Source: Steinernema hermaphroditum (Eukaryota; Nematoda; Chromadorea; Rhabditida; Steinernematidae). Taken from it: a DNA stretch of 64,000 bases. Shown here one piece after another: positions 34,414 to 47,647 of this stretch. Numbering within the stretch: position 1 is the first letter of the stretch; the number at the start of each line of letters is the position of its first letter. The notes under the pieces are model-generated. The model was given only the letters and a program-made list of their open reading frames with translations. It was not told where the DNA came from and ran no database searches. The stretch covers positions 6,634,001 through 6,698,000 of the forward strand of contig CM059622.1 of NCBI GenBank assembly GCA_030435675.1, in the 5' to 3' direction. The position numbers and the translations under genes were made by a program.

Positions 34414-37137
34414 GCGGGGACAAAGAAGTGGGGAAGGAGGCCCTTCGGACACAGGGGATGGAAGTAGCCCGAGGCTGGCGCCCTGAGTACTTTGAGTGCA
34501 GGTCTTTTTGGTTTTCTTCCTATTTGTGTCGATTGGGAGAACTTCTGCACTTTAACCTTCCAAAGAAAACATTTGATGATAAAAGAAATATAAACTTCGA
34601 ACAGTTCTACGTTTTTAGGAGCTGCCCTGGGGCATGGCGATGTTTGAACCCTCGTCTCAGGGACACAACATGATGTCTCCTATTTCCTAAGCTAACTCCA
34701 ATCCTTAAGGGCACATTTGATTTTTCTAAGGCCCCGATATCCGAAAAGAGGCTTTACGTAGGAATATCCTGGCCTTTGACTTCGATTTACGACCAGTGGG
34801 GAGAACACTTCTAAAGCGACCACTGGAATAACAAAAGGGTAAAGACTGCGAATGCGGTGACGTGTCAGAACCGATCTGAAACCATAATTGTGGGTGTCGG
34901 AGAGGATCAGAAGGGAAAATAAAGGCAGAAAGTGTGTGGACGACAACGTCGGGGAGAATCGGAAGGAGATCACGAACCTCGACGGAGTCGGAGCCGAGAA
35001 GAAGGCAACTGAGAATCGACCCCGTTTTCGAATCTTCCGGCGAAGGCGATCGCTCTCCGGGCGTCGATTCGAGGGGGCGCCAACTCTAAACTTCGATTTA
35101 GTCGACCGTGACGGTGCGAAAACAAAACGGAATCGGTCTAATTTGTGATCAACGTCGCCGGGGTGCCCTGTTCGAGCTCTCCTTCTCCCAATCGATTGGC
35201 GCTCGCTCCCCTCCGCAACGCACGCCAAGCAGCGACACGTTCGTCCGTTCATCGCTCGATAAAAGCACAACAAACACGCCAAAGCGAGAAGCTCGGAACT
35301 GGAGGGCCTGCCAGGATTGCACCCCCTGGCCCCGAAAGTGTTTTCGAGCGCGTTTTGGAAATCCGCGCCACGCCACGAGGTGACCGTCGCGAGGGGCGGA
35401 GGAACACCTTCTGACCGGTTGGGGGGCGAAGAGTGGAGACGTTTGGTAGGGTGGCCGAAAGTCAATATCCCGACATGTGACGTCTCTGCCTCTGCCTGCA
35501 ACTGTACGTCGAACATGCGAGGGAGGAACGCCTGCCGGGAACCCGGGATCCCCAGGGACGCGCTGGAGGGGGTTTGAGACAAGAACTACCGTAACTCGCC
35601 AGGCTACTCTGTGATCGGGACTGATCTCTTGAGTGTTGACGAAGAAGGTTTTATGGGAGTTGTTTGGAGTACGAAGCCATTAACAGCCCGAAGCCATGTA
35701 ATACCCGCGGAATTCTATTGAGCATTAGCGGTTGTGACGGAAATGACGTTAGGAGTTACGAATTTCGTAATAAAGCGGCTTGGGATAATTCTTTATGTAG
35801 TTGAATACAATAGGTATACAGTAGAATTAAAGAGGTTACATGCCTTGAGTGTAATTTGAATATAAAGACGTTTTACCTCGTGCCGAAGACTATCTATGAT
35901 TCAAATGTCACCCAAATACTCTCAAGAACCACTCAGATGATGGCAAGGTTTCAGTGACGGAAGTAAGTAAAGACCAATGACCCTGGCCTCCAACACTAAC
36001 TCTGAAGCAGAGCACAATGCACAAGACAGAAGAAGGCGACTTCTGGCTGCGCACTGTGTAACAGCCACCGAAATTTATTATTCTGTTTTTGAGTGGAGAC
36101 CTGAGCAAACTGGAGCGCAGGGTCCTGTTTACCCAAACGATCCCCCGGTCGTAAACAAGATACAGTTCCCCATCGATCGCTGTAGAACTTTACTCGCATA
36201 AAGAAGTGTAAAGTGATGCAACGCGAGATTATATCTCCGATCTCTCTTCGCGCTCTGCTGTTTCCGAATTTTAAACTCTTTTTGAGCGGAGAATTCGTCA
36301 TTCGGCGACATTTCGCTGGCACTGCCGATAGCGACTGACGGTTGTAGCCGTTCTTTCGCTTTTTTGATGTTTTTCTGGCGATACGTGGTGAATAAATTGA
36401 TCCGATTAACAAGGTGTTGGAGTATATCGTACCAAATCGTCATACATCGTGTAGAATCCCTTAAAAATCCGTACATCGGCGTAAAACGCAAACTTGTAAC
36501 CGATAAAGAAGTGCACTAAAGTTTCGCTTCGTCTTCAGCTCGATATTCCTATGATCGCGGCGCTTTTATCACTCCTCATGTTCCAAATTATGCTTTCTAT
36601 CGCCAGAGTATTTCCATCACTCTCTCTCTCTCTGCAACATCATTATTCCCATTTGGTACAGTACATTTCATAACCCCCGCCTCCTATGCATTTGCTGGCA
36701 CTTTTATTCCTGTGTTCATTCTCATCTGTGGATTACGGTACGCGGTGTTCGTTTGGGCCACAGTCATCTAATACAGTCTCGCTTGCTTCAAAATTGCACC
36801 TTCCGACATTCTAACGTTCCTTTGACTTCCCTTCAAGATGCTTTATTCCCAAATGCAGCCGGCATTTACCATCTACCGTAACCTCTACAACACTCCCACT
36901 CACTTCGCTGTTTCCCTAATCTGCAGCACTCTCATGCCGCCTCCGCACACGTCATCTGCAGCCGTGATCGATGCCGAGGGCCACTTGAATTCTCCACGCG
37001 ATTCGTAATCCCTTCTGCGGCGTCTCTGCAAACAGCACCGCGGCGTCCAGTAGTCCCGTCGCGTCACCGCATCGTTCGCTATCACTCGCGTCGCGCCGTT
37101 TTTTTTCGTTCTGCACTCCCAACGCACTCCTAGAGGA
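34414..37137. other. Divergent intergenic region
   Basis: ~2.7 kb between RanBP9 (leftwards) and pyridoxal kinase (rightwards). A 296-codon minus-strand frame (35582-34692) is open but has no domain and overlaps other open frames. A (CT)n tract lies near 36618-36635. TACCGTAA motifs are at about 35586 and 36874. I see no gene. Confidence 0.45.
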
Positions 37138-38836
37138 ATGAGCTTCTGCGAGAACGGAGTCCTCGAGGCGACGACACTCGAGGCGCTCAGGCGCCACCAG
37201 GGCGACAAGACGCGCGTACTCTCCATTCAGAGCCACGTCGTCAGCGGATACTGCGGCAACAAGTCCGCCATATTTCCTCTCCAGGTGAGTTTTTTCGTTT
37301 TTGGGACGCGGGAGACAGTCTGTCTGGAATTTTTGTCTGTCTAAGCATGTCTAAACAAGCATTTTTAACATGTAATTGGAGAATGGAACAACGGCCTGTC
37401 TGGAATGCTAATTCTGTCTGTCTGGAATCTTTCTGGAATTTCTGGAATTTTGTCTGTCTAAGTCTATTGTCTTCTTTTGGAAAGATTTCTTTGTATATTC
37501 GCTAAATATGAATGATACCTATAAGTGTTTTCGAGGTTTGTCGCTTGTTGTTCGTAAACGTCTGTTTTCTAACACACTTTTTTCATTTCAGCTTCATGGC
37601 TTTGACGTCGACTTCGTTAATTCCGTTCAGTTCTCCAACCATACAGGTAATCAAACGCCTTTAGCACACGTGAAAGTCGCTTTTTCAGCGTACGAACACA
37701 TCAGAGGACAACGGTTAACCGAAACAGAGCTGGCGGAACTCTACGAAGGCCTGAAACTCAACCACATTGATCATTACTCCCATGTTTTGACGGGTGAGTT
37801 ATCTTTATCGGATGACATTGTTTTCGTTTTTCCTCTGATTGATCGCCTAGATCAGAGCACATCCACATCTATCTTAGTGAGCCTGTGTTTCTAGGATACT
37901 GCGGAAATCCGACGTTTCTCCGAAAAATCATCGATATTGTCACCGATCTCAAGATGAAGAATCCCGATCTTCTCTTTGGTACATGAATTGCGAAGTTTTC
38001 GATTTTAATGACCGGCATTTTAGTGTGCGATCCCGTTTTGGGCGACAACGGAGAGTATGTAAGTGGAGTATGCCGCTTTTGAAACTGAAAATTGGCTTTT
38101 CAGTACACTCCGAAAGAACTGATGCCGATTTACCGCGACGAAGTCATTCCGCTCGCCGATGTTCTAACGCCGAATGCTTTCGAACTGCAGTAAGTAGCGC
38201 TTCTTTTCTTTCCTGTGGACGGTCAACGAGATATCCATTTTCTTCATCTTTCTTATCTTATGGTAAACTTTCTGCTTCTAGGGAGATCACCGGTCTGAAG
38301 GTGGAAAACGAAGCCGACTGCCTCGAAGCCATTCGTGCGTTGCACCGCAAAGGAGTTAAGATCGTCGTAGTCACTTCCGGAATGTTCGATTCCCCCGAAA
38401 AGAAGATTATGCACTGCTACGCTTCTCTGAAACAAGGTAGAGCTGGAGTCTTCACTCATTCATTCGAAGGTGCCCTTTAGGTGAAGACGCCTTCACCCAG
38501 CACCGCTTCGAGATTCCCGTCCTGCAAGGTCGTTTCGTGGGAACCGGCGACGTATTTGCGAGTCTTCTGATCGTGTGGCTCCACATCTACAAGAACGACA
38601 TCCCGAAGGCGGTTTCCAATGTCATCTCCTCGATCCAGAGTCTCCTCAGACGAACGATCAAGCATGCCTACGGTAGGAGTTTCCTCACAGAGCATACGAT
38701 ATAGTTTCCTCCATTAGGCGACAAATCTCCCGAAGAATTCACCCCGACCGCCGCTCAGGCCGAACTGCAGCTCATCCAGAGCCGCGTGGATCTCCTGGCT
38801 CCCTCCATTTCCATCAACTACGTCAAGCTGCCTTAA
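37138..38836 (+). CDS. pdxk-1: Pyridoxal kinase (PDXK)
   Basis: Exons 37138-37284, 37592-37646, 37689-37793, 37895-37978, 38024-38058, 38104-38189, 38282-38436, 38481-38672 and 38718-38836. The ribokinase-fold signatures appear in order: [23 protein letters not shown] at the substrate pocket, [57 protein letters not shown] and [10 protein letters not shown] with the catalytic Asp. It phosphorylates pyridoxal, pyridoxine and pyridoxamine to make the cofactor PLP in the cytosol. An N-terminal extension of ~25 residues precedes the core. All key motifs are intact. Confidence 0.93.
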
Positions 38837-38952
38837 TTTCACTTAATCGTTCTTTGAGTTATTTTGTTTATTTGACATTTGAGCGGAGCAGATAAAGGAC
38901 TAGGTGAGAAGAAGGCTTGCTTTGGGCAGTCGAGGGTGTGAAAGGGAGAATT

Positions 38953-40513
38953 TCAGATGAGTTTCTCGATGCTCGCCTGGTTGTCATCCGGCGAATACTG
39001 TAGACCGTTGTAGAGCTTGTAGAAGCACTCGTGGCAGTAAGGCTTGCGCTCGTGCTCTCGGTAAGTGCCGCGGAGGTTCAGGGCCTTCAGGCAGTAAGTG
39101 CACATGAAGTGGTACGGGTGGAACTTCTGGGCGCGGACGGAGTTCGGCGCCAGGGCCGTGATCACGGGACCGTCGACCTCCTCGTTGCAGTAGGCGCAGA
39201 TGGGGAGGGCGCTCGGAGGAGGCGACTGCTCGATATTGAGAGTCACCTTGGGGGTCGCGGAGCGCGCTCGACGCTTGAGACTGCTCCTGGAACATCAAGA
39301 AGATAAATGGGAAAGAGGGGGAAAGGAAATAGCCTGGCGGAGGCTACTGAATCCCTCCGAGAAGGCCGCGACACCTACATCTGGGATTCGCTGATTTCGA
39401 CGCCGTAGTCCTTAGACACCTGATCCATCGTGACCGGCTCGTCTGCTGGCGCTGAAACAATCTCCCATGGTTGAGTATACAGTAGACCCTTACGCTCCGA
39501 TCGTCTCGGCGGTGGGACGAACTCATCTCTCTGGGGCGTCAGGCGCAGCTTATACTCAACCTCCTGAAACAGAGATCTCCACGGGATGTCACCGAACATG
39601 TGAAAACCTCGTGGACGACGGTGGGCTTCTTCTTCTTTTTCAGCGATCCCCTGCGAAGCACCTCGGCCGTCGCGTTAACATCGTACACCAGCGCGGCGAG
39701 GGTGTCCTCGACGGCGTTCCTTCCTGAACCACAAAGTCAGCCCTGCCGAAGTACCTCACACCCACTTTGGTCGTCCTTCACCTTCCCGAGCTCCTTCTTC
39801 ATGTCCTCCGTGCTGATTGACTTGAGGCGCGTGGAGATCCAGTCCTCCTGGGGCTCAACAGAGATCCGACCGGTCACCTCCATCTCTGTCGTGAACGTCT
39901 TCCGCTCGAGGATCTGCTGCTCGTGCTTCCGCCGGAGGATCTCCGTCGTCCTCTGGACGCCCTCCTCCAGGGCAGGAAGAGTGTCGCTCACCGCGGCGGC
40001 ATCTGAACCTTTGCTTTCAGAGAGACGACGCCATACGACGTCGGCGTTATCGGGGTAATATTTTCACAAATATTTTGGTAAAGGCCATGGATCGAGAATG
40101 TCTGAAGATGAGGACCAAACTGTTTTGTTCTCAAAAATCAGTTTCTCCCAAGGAAGGAAACTTGACTGTCCACTGCTTTACGCTATACGGATGATCAAAC
40201 AGAATTCTCCAAACAGAAGCCATGAAACGATTGACGATTACGCCCGATAATACCGATATAATTGGTGACATTCCAGTTTGTGGAAGTTCGATCTGGTTTT
40301 CGTTTTTGTATTTTTCGTATCCGCTTTCAAAACAAGACCACTACCTCCTCTACAGATGTCTACCCTTCAAAAAACTTACGCTCGCTAGGATGTTCACTAG
40401 TCCTGGAGGCGCGCGATTCTGAACGATACTGGTAGGTGGTGGTCATTCTCCTAGATGGGAAGTGATTAGCCGAGTGAGAGGGCAAATCGGGTCCACGTGA
40501 GCTTACTTTTCAT
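38953..40513 (-). CDS. Single-LIM-domain protein, paxillin-type LIM
   Basis: The C-terminal exon encodes one complete LIM zinc finger: CAYCNEEVDGPVI, HPYHFMCTYC, GTYREHERKPYCHECF. Sequence FMCTYCLKALN and KPYCHECF resemble paxillin/zyxin-family LIMs, which sit at actin-based adhesion sites. Upstream exons give a helical region (LPALEEGVQRTTEILRRKHEQQ), RNAVEDTLAALVYDVNAT with a Lys run, and EYKLRLTPQRDEFVPPPRR. The N-terminus is assembled from a 39-nt exon (40418-40380) and a 7-nt coding exon (40513-40507, Met-Lys plus one base). Phases agree, but these two tiny exons are tentative. I do not recognise the exact orthologue. Confidence 0.75.
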
Positions 40514-43281
40514 AGCGATCTAACAAGTAAAACATCATTTCGGGGCACTTGGGACTCTTGGCTGTGGGAACTACCGGATTTGGAGGGCTGCGCGGCGGAA
40601 CACTCAAGGCGCATTAGGGGCCGCCGCAAGAAGCCAGTTTGGGCGTCGTATAATGGCTTCGAGGAGAATTGGGAACGCGGGAGGGGTGAATCATGCACAG
40701 AAGCGAAATGCGAGACGCCCGAAGTATTCATCGCGAAGGCGTACAAGCAAAAAGCTCGCGCAGCTGGTCGCCGTCCATTGAAAGAGGTGGTTAGGGAGTG
40801 ACCAACTGACGGACATAGGGCACTGCTGCTGCTGCGCTGTAAGGTGCAGGGCTTAGGTAAAGCGCCTATGGAGGCTGCGAAAACAGGGCTGTTCGGAAGC
40901 GGGGGAGATGGTGGATTTGCCGCCGGCCTCAAATTCTTTTCGGCGTAGTCGTTGTAATGCCGTCGCGAGCTTTCGGGACAGCCGAAGTCGAGGTGTGGGC
41001 CGCAGGGAGTTGCGGCAAAGCTGCAGGCGCCGATCGAATCGATCGAAACATGGGCTGATGGATTGGGCGGATCTAGGTGAACTCCGAGTGCCGACCTGGC
41101 CGTTCGCTTTCAAAGTCAAGGGACGATTCTACTCTATGCCTGCACAGGGACGGATTACAAAAGACATCTTTTTCGAGTCATCAGCATCTCACCATCCACG
41201 ATCATGCTTGTCATGTTCCTCTATAGATGTGTATCCTACGGTATCTATGCTAAGCCCACATGAAAGAATCCCACTGCCTCAGCGCTTCGCATTCTAAAAC
41301 GATTTTTATGGACTTTTGGACCTCTTAGGCCTGGTTCTCGGAAGACGGCGAACTTTAGCGCCCTTTCTTGACAACATCCTGTTTTGCCATCAGAAAATCG
41401 TCATTTATTTACGCTGGCTGAATCAACAAAACCTCATTACGAAGTCTTAATGATGTCCATCGGAAGCGACTTCGTCCCTAATTAAATATGCCGTTTACGG
41501 GCCCGTAAACAAACTGTTCGCGTCATGCCGACGAGTGAAGCTACTTGCATCTCCTCGATAACGCCAATTGACACATTCGATGATCAACAGCGGTGTTTAT
41601 ATTCAGGAAGGTCGGATTCCGAACTTGGTGGTCCTCTGATTACGGTAGTAGGAGGAAGCGATTGCGAAATCTTCGCAAACATGTTTTCGAGGAGATCGAA
41701 ATGGAAATATAAATAGAAAAGTGTGTTTTGACGATCTTCGAGGGAAACAGAGTGCTTCCTTTTCTGTAAACAGCTTGCAGAGTGTGTTTTGAAGACGTCT
41801 GGCTTATCACAACAAAGGTCGCGGCGTCTGCCGTTCCGGTTCTTATCTCACGCGCTATCAGAGGTGCTCAGACGCCAACAGAATCGTTCAGATGACCAAG
41901 AGTTCTCGATGGCACTATATAAGCGCTCTGATCGGGTTTCTGTAGCTGGCGATGTGCTTCGATTTCGAACTCTTGCGTAAAGTACGTACTGCTGATTGCC
42001 ACACGATGTAAACAATGATCGAGCTCGCAAATCTCTGATTTATCACCAGTAAACACAAAATACGTAAAAACAACCACAAAGTGCATTTTATGGAAGTGTG
42101 ACGCCAGCCAGTCGGGAGCGTCTGACCCGTCGGTTTGCTCACAGGACATACGGTGCGCCGAATTTAGAAGGTACTTAGAGACTAAGAAGCAAGTGCATGT
42201 CTACCACATTCTGCTGGAGATAAGAGCGCCACGAGACAGGGAAGGACAAGATGTCCTGTCTGGTCTGCGTCTGTCCACGTCGGCGCAAGTTTTACTGATG
42301 GTCCCTCCTGTCTGCTCGGGAGACGGAGTATCATACCGGCACAAAGCAAGTTTTTCGCTGCATAGCACCATAAGTTACGAACTATAATTAGCGTCGTTTA
42401 CTTATGAAGGGACTTCTCTGTATTTCCTTTCACCCTGAAGACTCAAGATGGATGCTCGAGTTCGATTGTTCGGCGACGACTCTTTCCAAGAAGCGCTTTC
42501 TTTTCGTGGAAAGCGGCGTCCACGTCACTTTCTGTCCTTTCTCGGAACGGCGCCCCCCGCGACCAAACACCGCCGTCGTTCCCTCACAATCTGCCCGTCC
42601 CTCGTTCCACGCTCACCTTCCCCTCTCGCCTTCCGTCGTCATCGCTTAATCAGAGGACGCGCGGCGCCGCCCCTCGGGCCGTGCACGTAATGGGGTCATA
42701 GTTCACCGGATTACGGTAGTTACAGTAAGATTTTTTTATTTTCTGTAGATAAAATAATAATATAAAGTCTTTTCACTTGTAACTTCGTGCCTAATTTACA
42801 TATACAACTCATTTCTTATAGATTAGAGTGGGTGAAGGTAGGTACAATTCTGGAGGGACAGCGGAGAAGGATACTGTAGGAAGGGGACCACACGAACGCA
42901 CACTCCATAAATAACGGAAAGGAGAGAGGTGGGAAATAAATACAAATAGGGATGGGGAAGAGATCTACCGTCGACGAACGTCGTCGAAGGGGAGAGGGGT
43001 ACTGTACACAAGAGGGGAGCCTAGAGCACCAAGGGAGGGGAATCTACCGTACTTTCTAGAGATGCGCCGATCGCCGACGAAGACGGAATATTTACAAACA
43101 AACGGCGAAGGCGGTTGGGGTGCGAAGACGGAAGGAGGGGCGAGGGCTGCATGCAGTCCAATAAATAGAGCGGATGACTTCACGGGGAAAGTGCGGTGTG
43201 GCGGAGATTGAGCATTTGTTCAGAAGCGAGAAGATGAGGAAGGAGCTAGAATCTACAGTACTCTACGGGACGCGACTAGGG
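40514..43281. other. Intergenic region between the LIM gene and the Gln-rich gene
   Basis: ~2.8 kb with no convincing gene. It contains an 18-bp palindrome at 41493-41510, TACGGTAG motifs near 41641 and 42713, and AT-rich sequence at 42720-42800. The last ~450 bp before 43282 should contain the 3'UTR of the Gln-rich gene. Confidence 0.45.
41493..41510. promoter_or_regulatory. 18-bp perfect palindrome containing forkhead cores
   Basis: GTTTACGGGCCCGTAAAC is its own reverse complement. Each half carries GTTTAC/GTAAAC; the right half continues as GTAAACAAA, matching the FOXO/DAF-16 consensus. It lies about 1 kb upstream of the LIM gene start. Regulatory function is inferred from the motif alone. 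Confidence 0.4.
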
Positions 43282-46200
43282 CTAAGTGATGTGTTGTTGC
43301 TGTTTCTGCTGCTTCTTCAGCGCTTGTTGGAAGTTGGCGGTCGCGCTCGAGTAAATGGAGCCTTGAGCCAGCGCGGGCACATCTGAAACGGAGAAGGATA
43401 AGTGATTAATGAGAAGCGAAACACGAGGCCAACGACGTTCATTTGTTTTCGTTTGGGAGTTAACGACTAATTGGTGTTAGCGATCGCGTTGTAAACCGAC
43501 GGTGTTTCGGGTCGGCTGTGGTTTGATCGGAAAACAACGGTTTGAAGGTGGTGTGGACCGGCGCGGAGCAGCGGTGGCCGGCACTGGAGAAACAGGTTGT
43601 TTGGAAATGGCGGAAAACATAAACCGAGTTTGACAGATCGCTAAGAAAGTGATATCTGCTCTTTTTCCGAGAGTTCCTGTTTACGATAAGCATCAATTTA
43701 CGTGGAAATACGAAGAGGAGAATTAGTGTATAAGTAGGATTATGGTAACTCGATGCACACCATCACTCTGACAATACAAACTATGTCAGCGGATAATGAT
43801 TAATTCCTTGGGGTTACGGTAATTCGTAAAGCTATTTAGCGAATTAAGAGATTGTAAACGTACGATGGATGCCGTCAACGTCGAGCCCAGCGCGCATCAG
43901 AGCGGCCTGTGAGTCGAATTCGATGGTTTGCTGGGGAGATGAGGACTCTTTCGCCAGATCAGCCTTCCTCCGACTCCGCTTCTTTGGCGGCGGCTTTGTG
44001 GGCTCGACCTCGACCTTGTACTCGATCAACTTCACTGGAACAGTCGAGTCCAGTCCACCCTGAAGCAGTCGTTTTCCAAGAGTCTTCGCCACCACCACTC
44101 ACCATGGATTCCGTCGAGTCGTGGCCGTTGACGAAGATGTGTCTTCCTTGTCCGTTCTCCGTCTTCTGAAACGAAGTCTTAGCTACGGAACCACTCGGAA
44201 GTCACTTACCACCTCGTGATTTCCATTCACCATCGCCATAGCCATGGCGTTCTCGACGACCGAATTGATCGTCGAGTTGATGTGCTCCTCGCGCTGCTGT
44301 TGCTGATGCTGCTCCTCCTGCGTCATCGCCATCGGAGTCGGAGAAGTGGGCCTCGCGCGCTTCGCCACTGGAGATTCAACGCCAGCCATCGCACCCATGT
44401 GCGGAGCCTGCTGGTGTGCCTGGGGCTTCTGCTCCTGAGGAATATGTTGTTTCTGCTGCTGAAGTTGCTGGCGTTGCTGCATTTGCTGGAGTTGCTGGGC
44501 ATATGAACCTTGTCCGGAAGGAGCAGGAGGACTCTGGAACTGCTGTTGCTTCGGCGGTTGTTGCTGTTGAGGAGGAGTTTGCTGGGGAGTTTGACTTTGC
44601 GGATACTGTGAGGGCGCCTGTTGAGCTTGGGGATACTGAGGAGGTCCATGCTGGGACTGAGGATACTGCTGAGGTTGCGGCGTCTGTGGATAAAGAGTAT
44701 GCGACTGATGGTTCTGGAACTGCCCTTGCAAAGGCTGTTGGAGTTGTTGCTGGGGCTGCGGTTGAGAATTCGGGTACTGTGGAGGCTGATTCGGAAATTG
44801 ATTGGGGTAGTTAGGCGTCACCGGTGTCCGTGGAGTTTGAGGTGGATACATCTGCATCTGATGTTGGTGCTGCTGCTGTGGATATTGGTGGAGTTGTTGT
44901 TGCTGTTGGATTTGCTGCTGATGTTGTTGCGGTATCTGCTGCTCTACGGTGGGAGGCTGGGAGTGGGACGATGCCTGGTATTGCATATTGCCCACATTCC
45001 CCATAGGCATCGGCTCGATAGCGTCCAAATCGTCCAATCCGACGACTAAAACAAAATTATGCAATTGTGAAATGAAGCCAATTAACGTACATTCGTTGTC
45101 GTCGTTGATCACCGAACCCAACTCATCTTGCTGCTGCGGCTGAACACTCTGAGGGGCCACCACACTTGGGGGATTCATAACGCTTTGTGGAGGCATCACA
45201 CTTGGGGGGTTCATGACACTCTGGGGATTCATGACGCTTTGCGGATTCATAACGCTCTGAGGATTCATGACACTTTGAGGAGGCATCACGGCAGAGGGCG
45301 TTGGAGGCGGCATTGGAGTAGCCGGAGTCGATGGCGCCCTCTGCAGTGGGTGTTGATGGTTCATCTGCTGCTGTTGAGCAAGTTGTTGATGCTGCGGAGC
45401 CATCTGCTGTTGCCTCTGAAATATGCCAAAAATAGGGCATGATCGCCTTCGGTCAGTATCCAACCTGTTGCTGCATCCACATTTGATGTTGTTGCTGCGA
45501 GTGTTGCATCATTATCTGCTGTTGCTGCTGCTGGGGTTGCTGCTGATGCGCGTCGATGGAAACGGACGGGGGATACGGTATCATCTGACTTTGAGGTTGC
45601 GGCTGGCCGGCTTGTGGGTATCCGGCCATCGCCATCCGCTGATGGTACTGCGTCTGTTGGGGAGGATATCCGGGATGCTGCTGCGGTTGCTGAGGATGCT
45701 GGTGCATCATCTGCATCCGTTGGTGGTGATGCATCATCATCGGATCGCCTTGCGGCCTTTCCATCGTGTGCGCATTCATTCCCTGTGCCATCCCGTAGTA
45801 GCCTTGTTGCTGCTGTTGCTGCTGCTGCATCTGAATCCGCCTCTGGTGCTCTGCCTGAGCCTGCGCTTGGGCCTGAGCTGCCTGAGCGGCGTGCTCTGCC
45901 GCTTCTTTTTCTTTCTGCTGCTTCTTCGTGAGACGCTTCCGCTTCTTCTGGGGGGAGGGCTTTGCCGACGGATCCGCCGCTGCTTCCGGTGGGCGCAACA
46001 TTTGCGGCTGAGCGAATCCCGGTGGTGCACCTCCCATGTACGTGGGAGGAACGCCCGGACGAGGTCCGTAGCTTGGAGCCATTTGCTGCCCTGGGTACAT
46101 CTAAACAACGCCAGATAAAGAAATAGGAGCGATGGACAAAACTGACCATTCGAGGGCCTTGCGGGTGATGCATAAGCTGCTGCTGTGGCTGACCGTACGC

Positions 46201-47647
46201 CGGTGACGTCATCTGTTGTGAGTGCTGGTTCATCATCATCATACGGTATCGCGGATCTTGATGCATTTGGTGATGTTGTTGTTGTGGGTGCATCTCCATT
46301 CCCTGTGAAGTTTGCTGCTGAGGTGGAGGCATCGGCTGCCCCTGGTGGGGATACATATGCTGCGGATAGCCAGGATACGTAGGCCCCGGATAGGCGGGCC
46401 TCTGCGCCGGGTAGTGGGCGCCAGGAGTCAAAGGCGCCACCGGCTGTTGGGAATTCTGAGGCGGTGGCTGGGGCGTCATCGGAGTCGGTGGAGGCTGTTG
46501 CGAAGGAGGCCGCTGGGGAGGTGCCGAGGTAGACGGCGACTGATTTGCATACAGCACGCTACCTCCGTTCGGCGGCTGTGCGTTCGGAGGAGTTGTTCCT
46601 CTTCAAGGATATTGTTTAAAAGAGGCAGATTTGGCGCGAAACTTACTTCAACAGATTGACTAGGAGCGGACTGTCGCCCGTATTGGCGGCGCTCATCGGC
46701 TGCAACATCGACTGAGGAGCGTGATGCATTGGAGTGGCCGGCGGTGCGAAGTTCGGGGGAGGCATCGGCACGTTGTTATGAGTCGGCGGAGTTCTCATTC
46801 CCGCTGGAGAGTACTCGCTTCCTGGATGTCGGAGGCCTGTAGGGAGCGGAGGTGCCGCCATCGGAGACTGTGAGCCAGAGGAGGATCGGCGATTCTGTTG
46901 CTGGAGCATTGTCACTTGGGGCGAGGGAGTAACGTGAATCCCTGATGTCGACGGCGATTGGTTCCGGTTGGGCTTCCGAGGCTCGACGACGACGCGCGGC
47001 GTAGTTCGTTTCCGCCGTGCTTCCAGAATCTGCAGAAGATCTTGCGAAGGACCTGAAGGTCGGGGAGGAGCGCTTCCGGAGGAAAGTTGGTACACGTGGT
47101 GTTGCCTGTTGGAATCTCTGATATCCACAGTTGTTATGCCTAAAGCACGTGGTGATTTGATGTAGCATACACCCAAAAACCAACCGGCTGAAGTGAGAAC
47201 TGATGGTCGATGCTGGAGTGCTCGAAACAAGCCGCGGATCTTCCTCGTGGGCAACCTCAGAACTAGCCTTCGAGGCTTCGGCTTCTCTTCGGACGGTGGT
47301 AAACTCTTCGACGTAGACGGCACGGCGCCGTCGTCGACTATCCGAGTCTGTTGGGTTGTTCGGGCCGACGAGCTAGCCCCTTGAGAAGAGGCTGCTGTCG
47401 TCACCCCTTTAGGGCATTGCTGCTGGGTCGAAGGTTCCTGTTTCAGGCCCGAGAGGGAGGTCGTCGTTGTCACCGAGGCGCAAGGATTCGGAGCTGTTGC
47501 TCCCTTCGACAGCGAGCAAGGAATGTTGTCGACAGTGACGACGGACGTCGAACGCACGTTGTTCTCGACTGCAAACACGAGGATTCCTTAGAATGGTCCC
47601 TTCCGATCCAAATGATATCAAAAGTCAAACAAATACTCACCTCCCAT
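43282..47647 (-). CDS. Gln/Pro/Met-rich putative transcriptional coregulator
   Basis: Starts with a 7-nt coding exon (47647-47641, Met-Gly plus one base) joining in phase to VENNVRSTS. Later features are KPRRLVLRLPTRKIRGLF, SQDLLQILEARRKR and GDSPLLVNLLK, the last two being LxxLL-like helices of the kind that bind nuclear receptors. A basic nuclear-type patch (SPQKKRKRLTKKQQKEKEAAEHAAQAA) is followed by long Gln/Met/Pro tracts and nine six-residue repeats of the type xPQSVM. An acidic VGLDDLDAIEPMPM and a second basic patch (PPPKKRSRRK) precede the end, YSSATANFQQALKKQQKQQQHIT. I do not recognise a family. Composition and motifs suggest a nuclear coactivator-type protein. The exon count is about eight. 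Confidence 0.75.
45152..45290 (-). repeat. 18-nt coding tandem repeat
   Basis: Within the Gln-rich gene, nine copies of an 18-nt unit encode (N/P/A)P(Q/P)SVM. Adjacent copies differ at a few positions, mainly Asn/Pro changes and silent sites. Such tracts are prone to copy-number change. Confidence 0.85.

Noticed and set aside
34692..35582. 296-codon open frame on the minus strand
   Set aside because: No domain, no signal or coiled-coil logic, and plus-strand frames over the same bases are also open. It is probably a chance frame in GC-rich promoter sequence.
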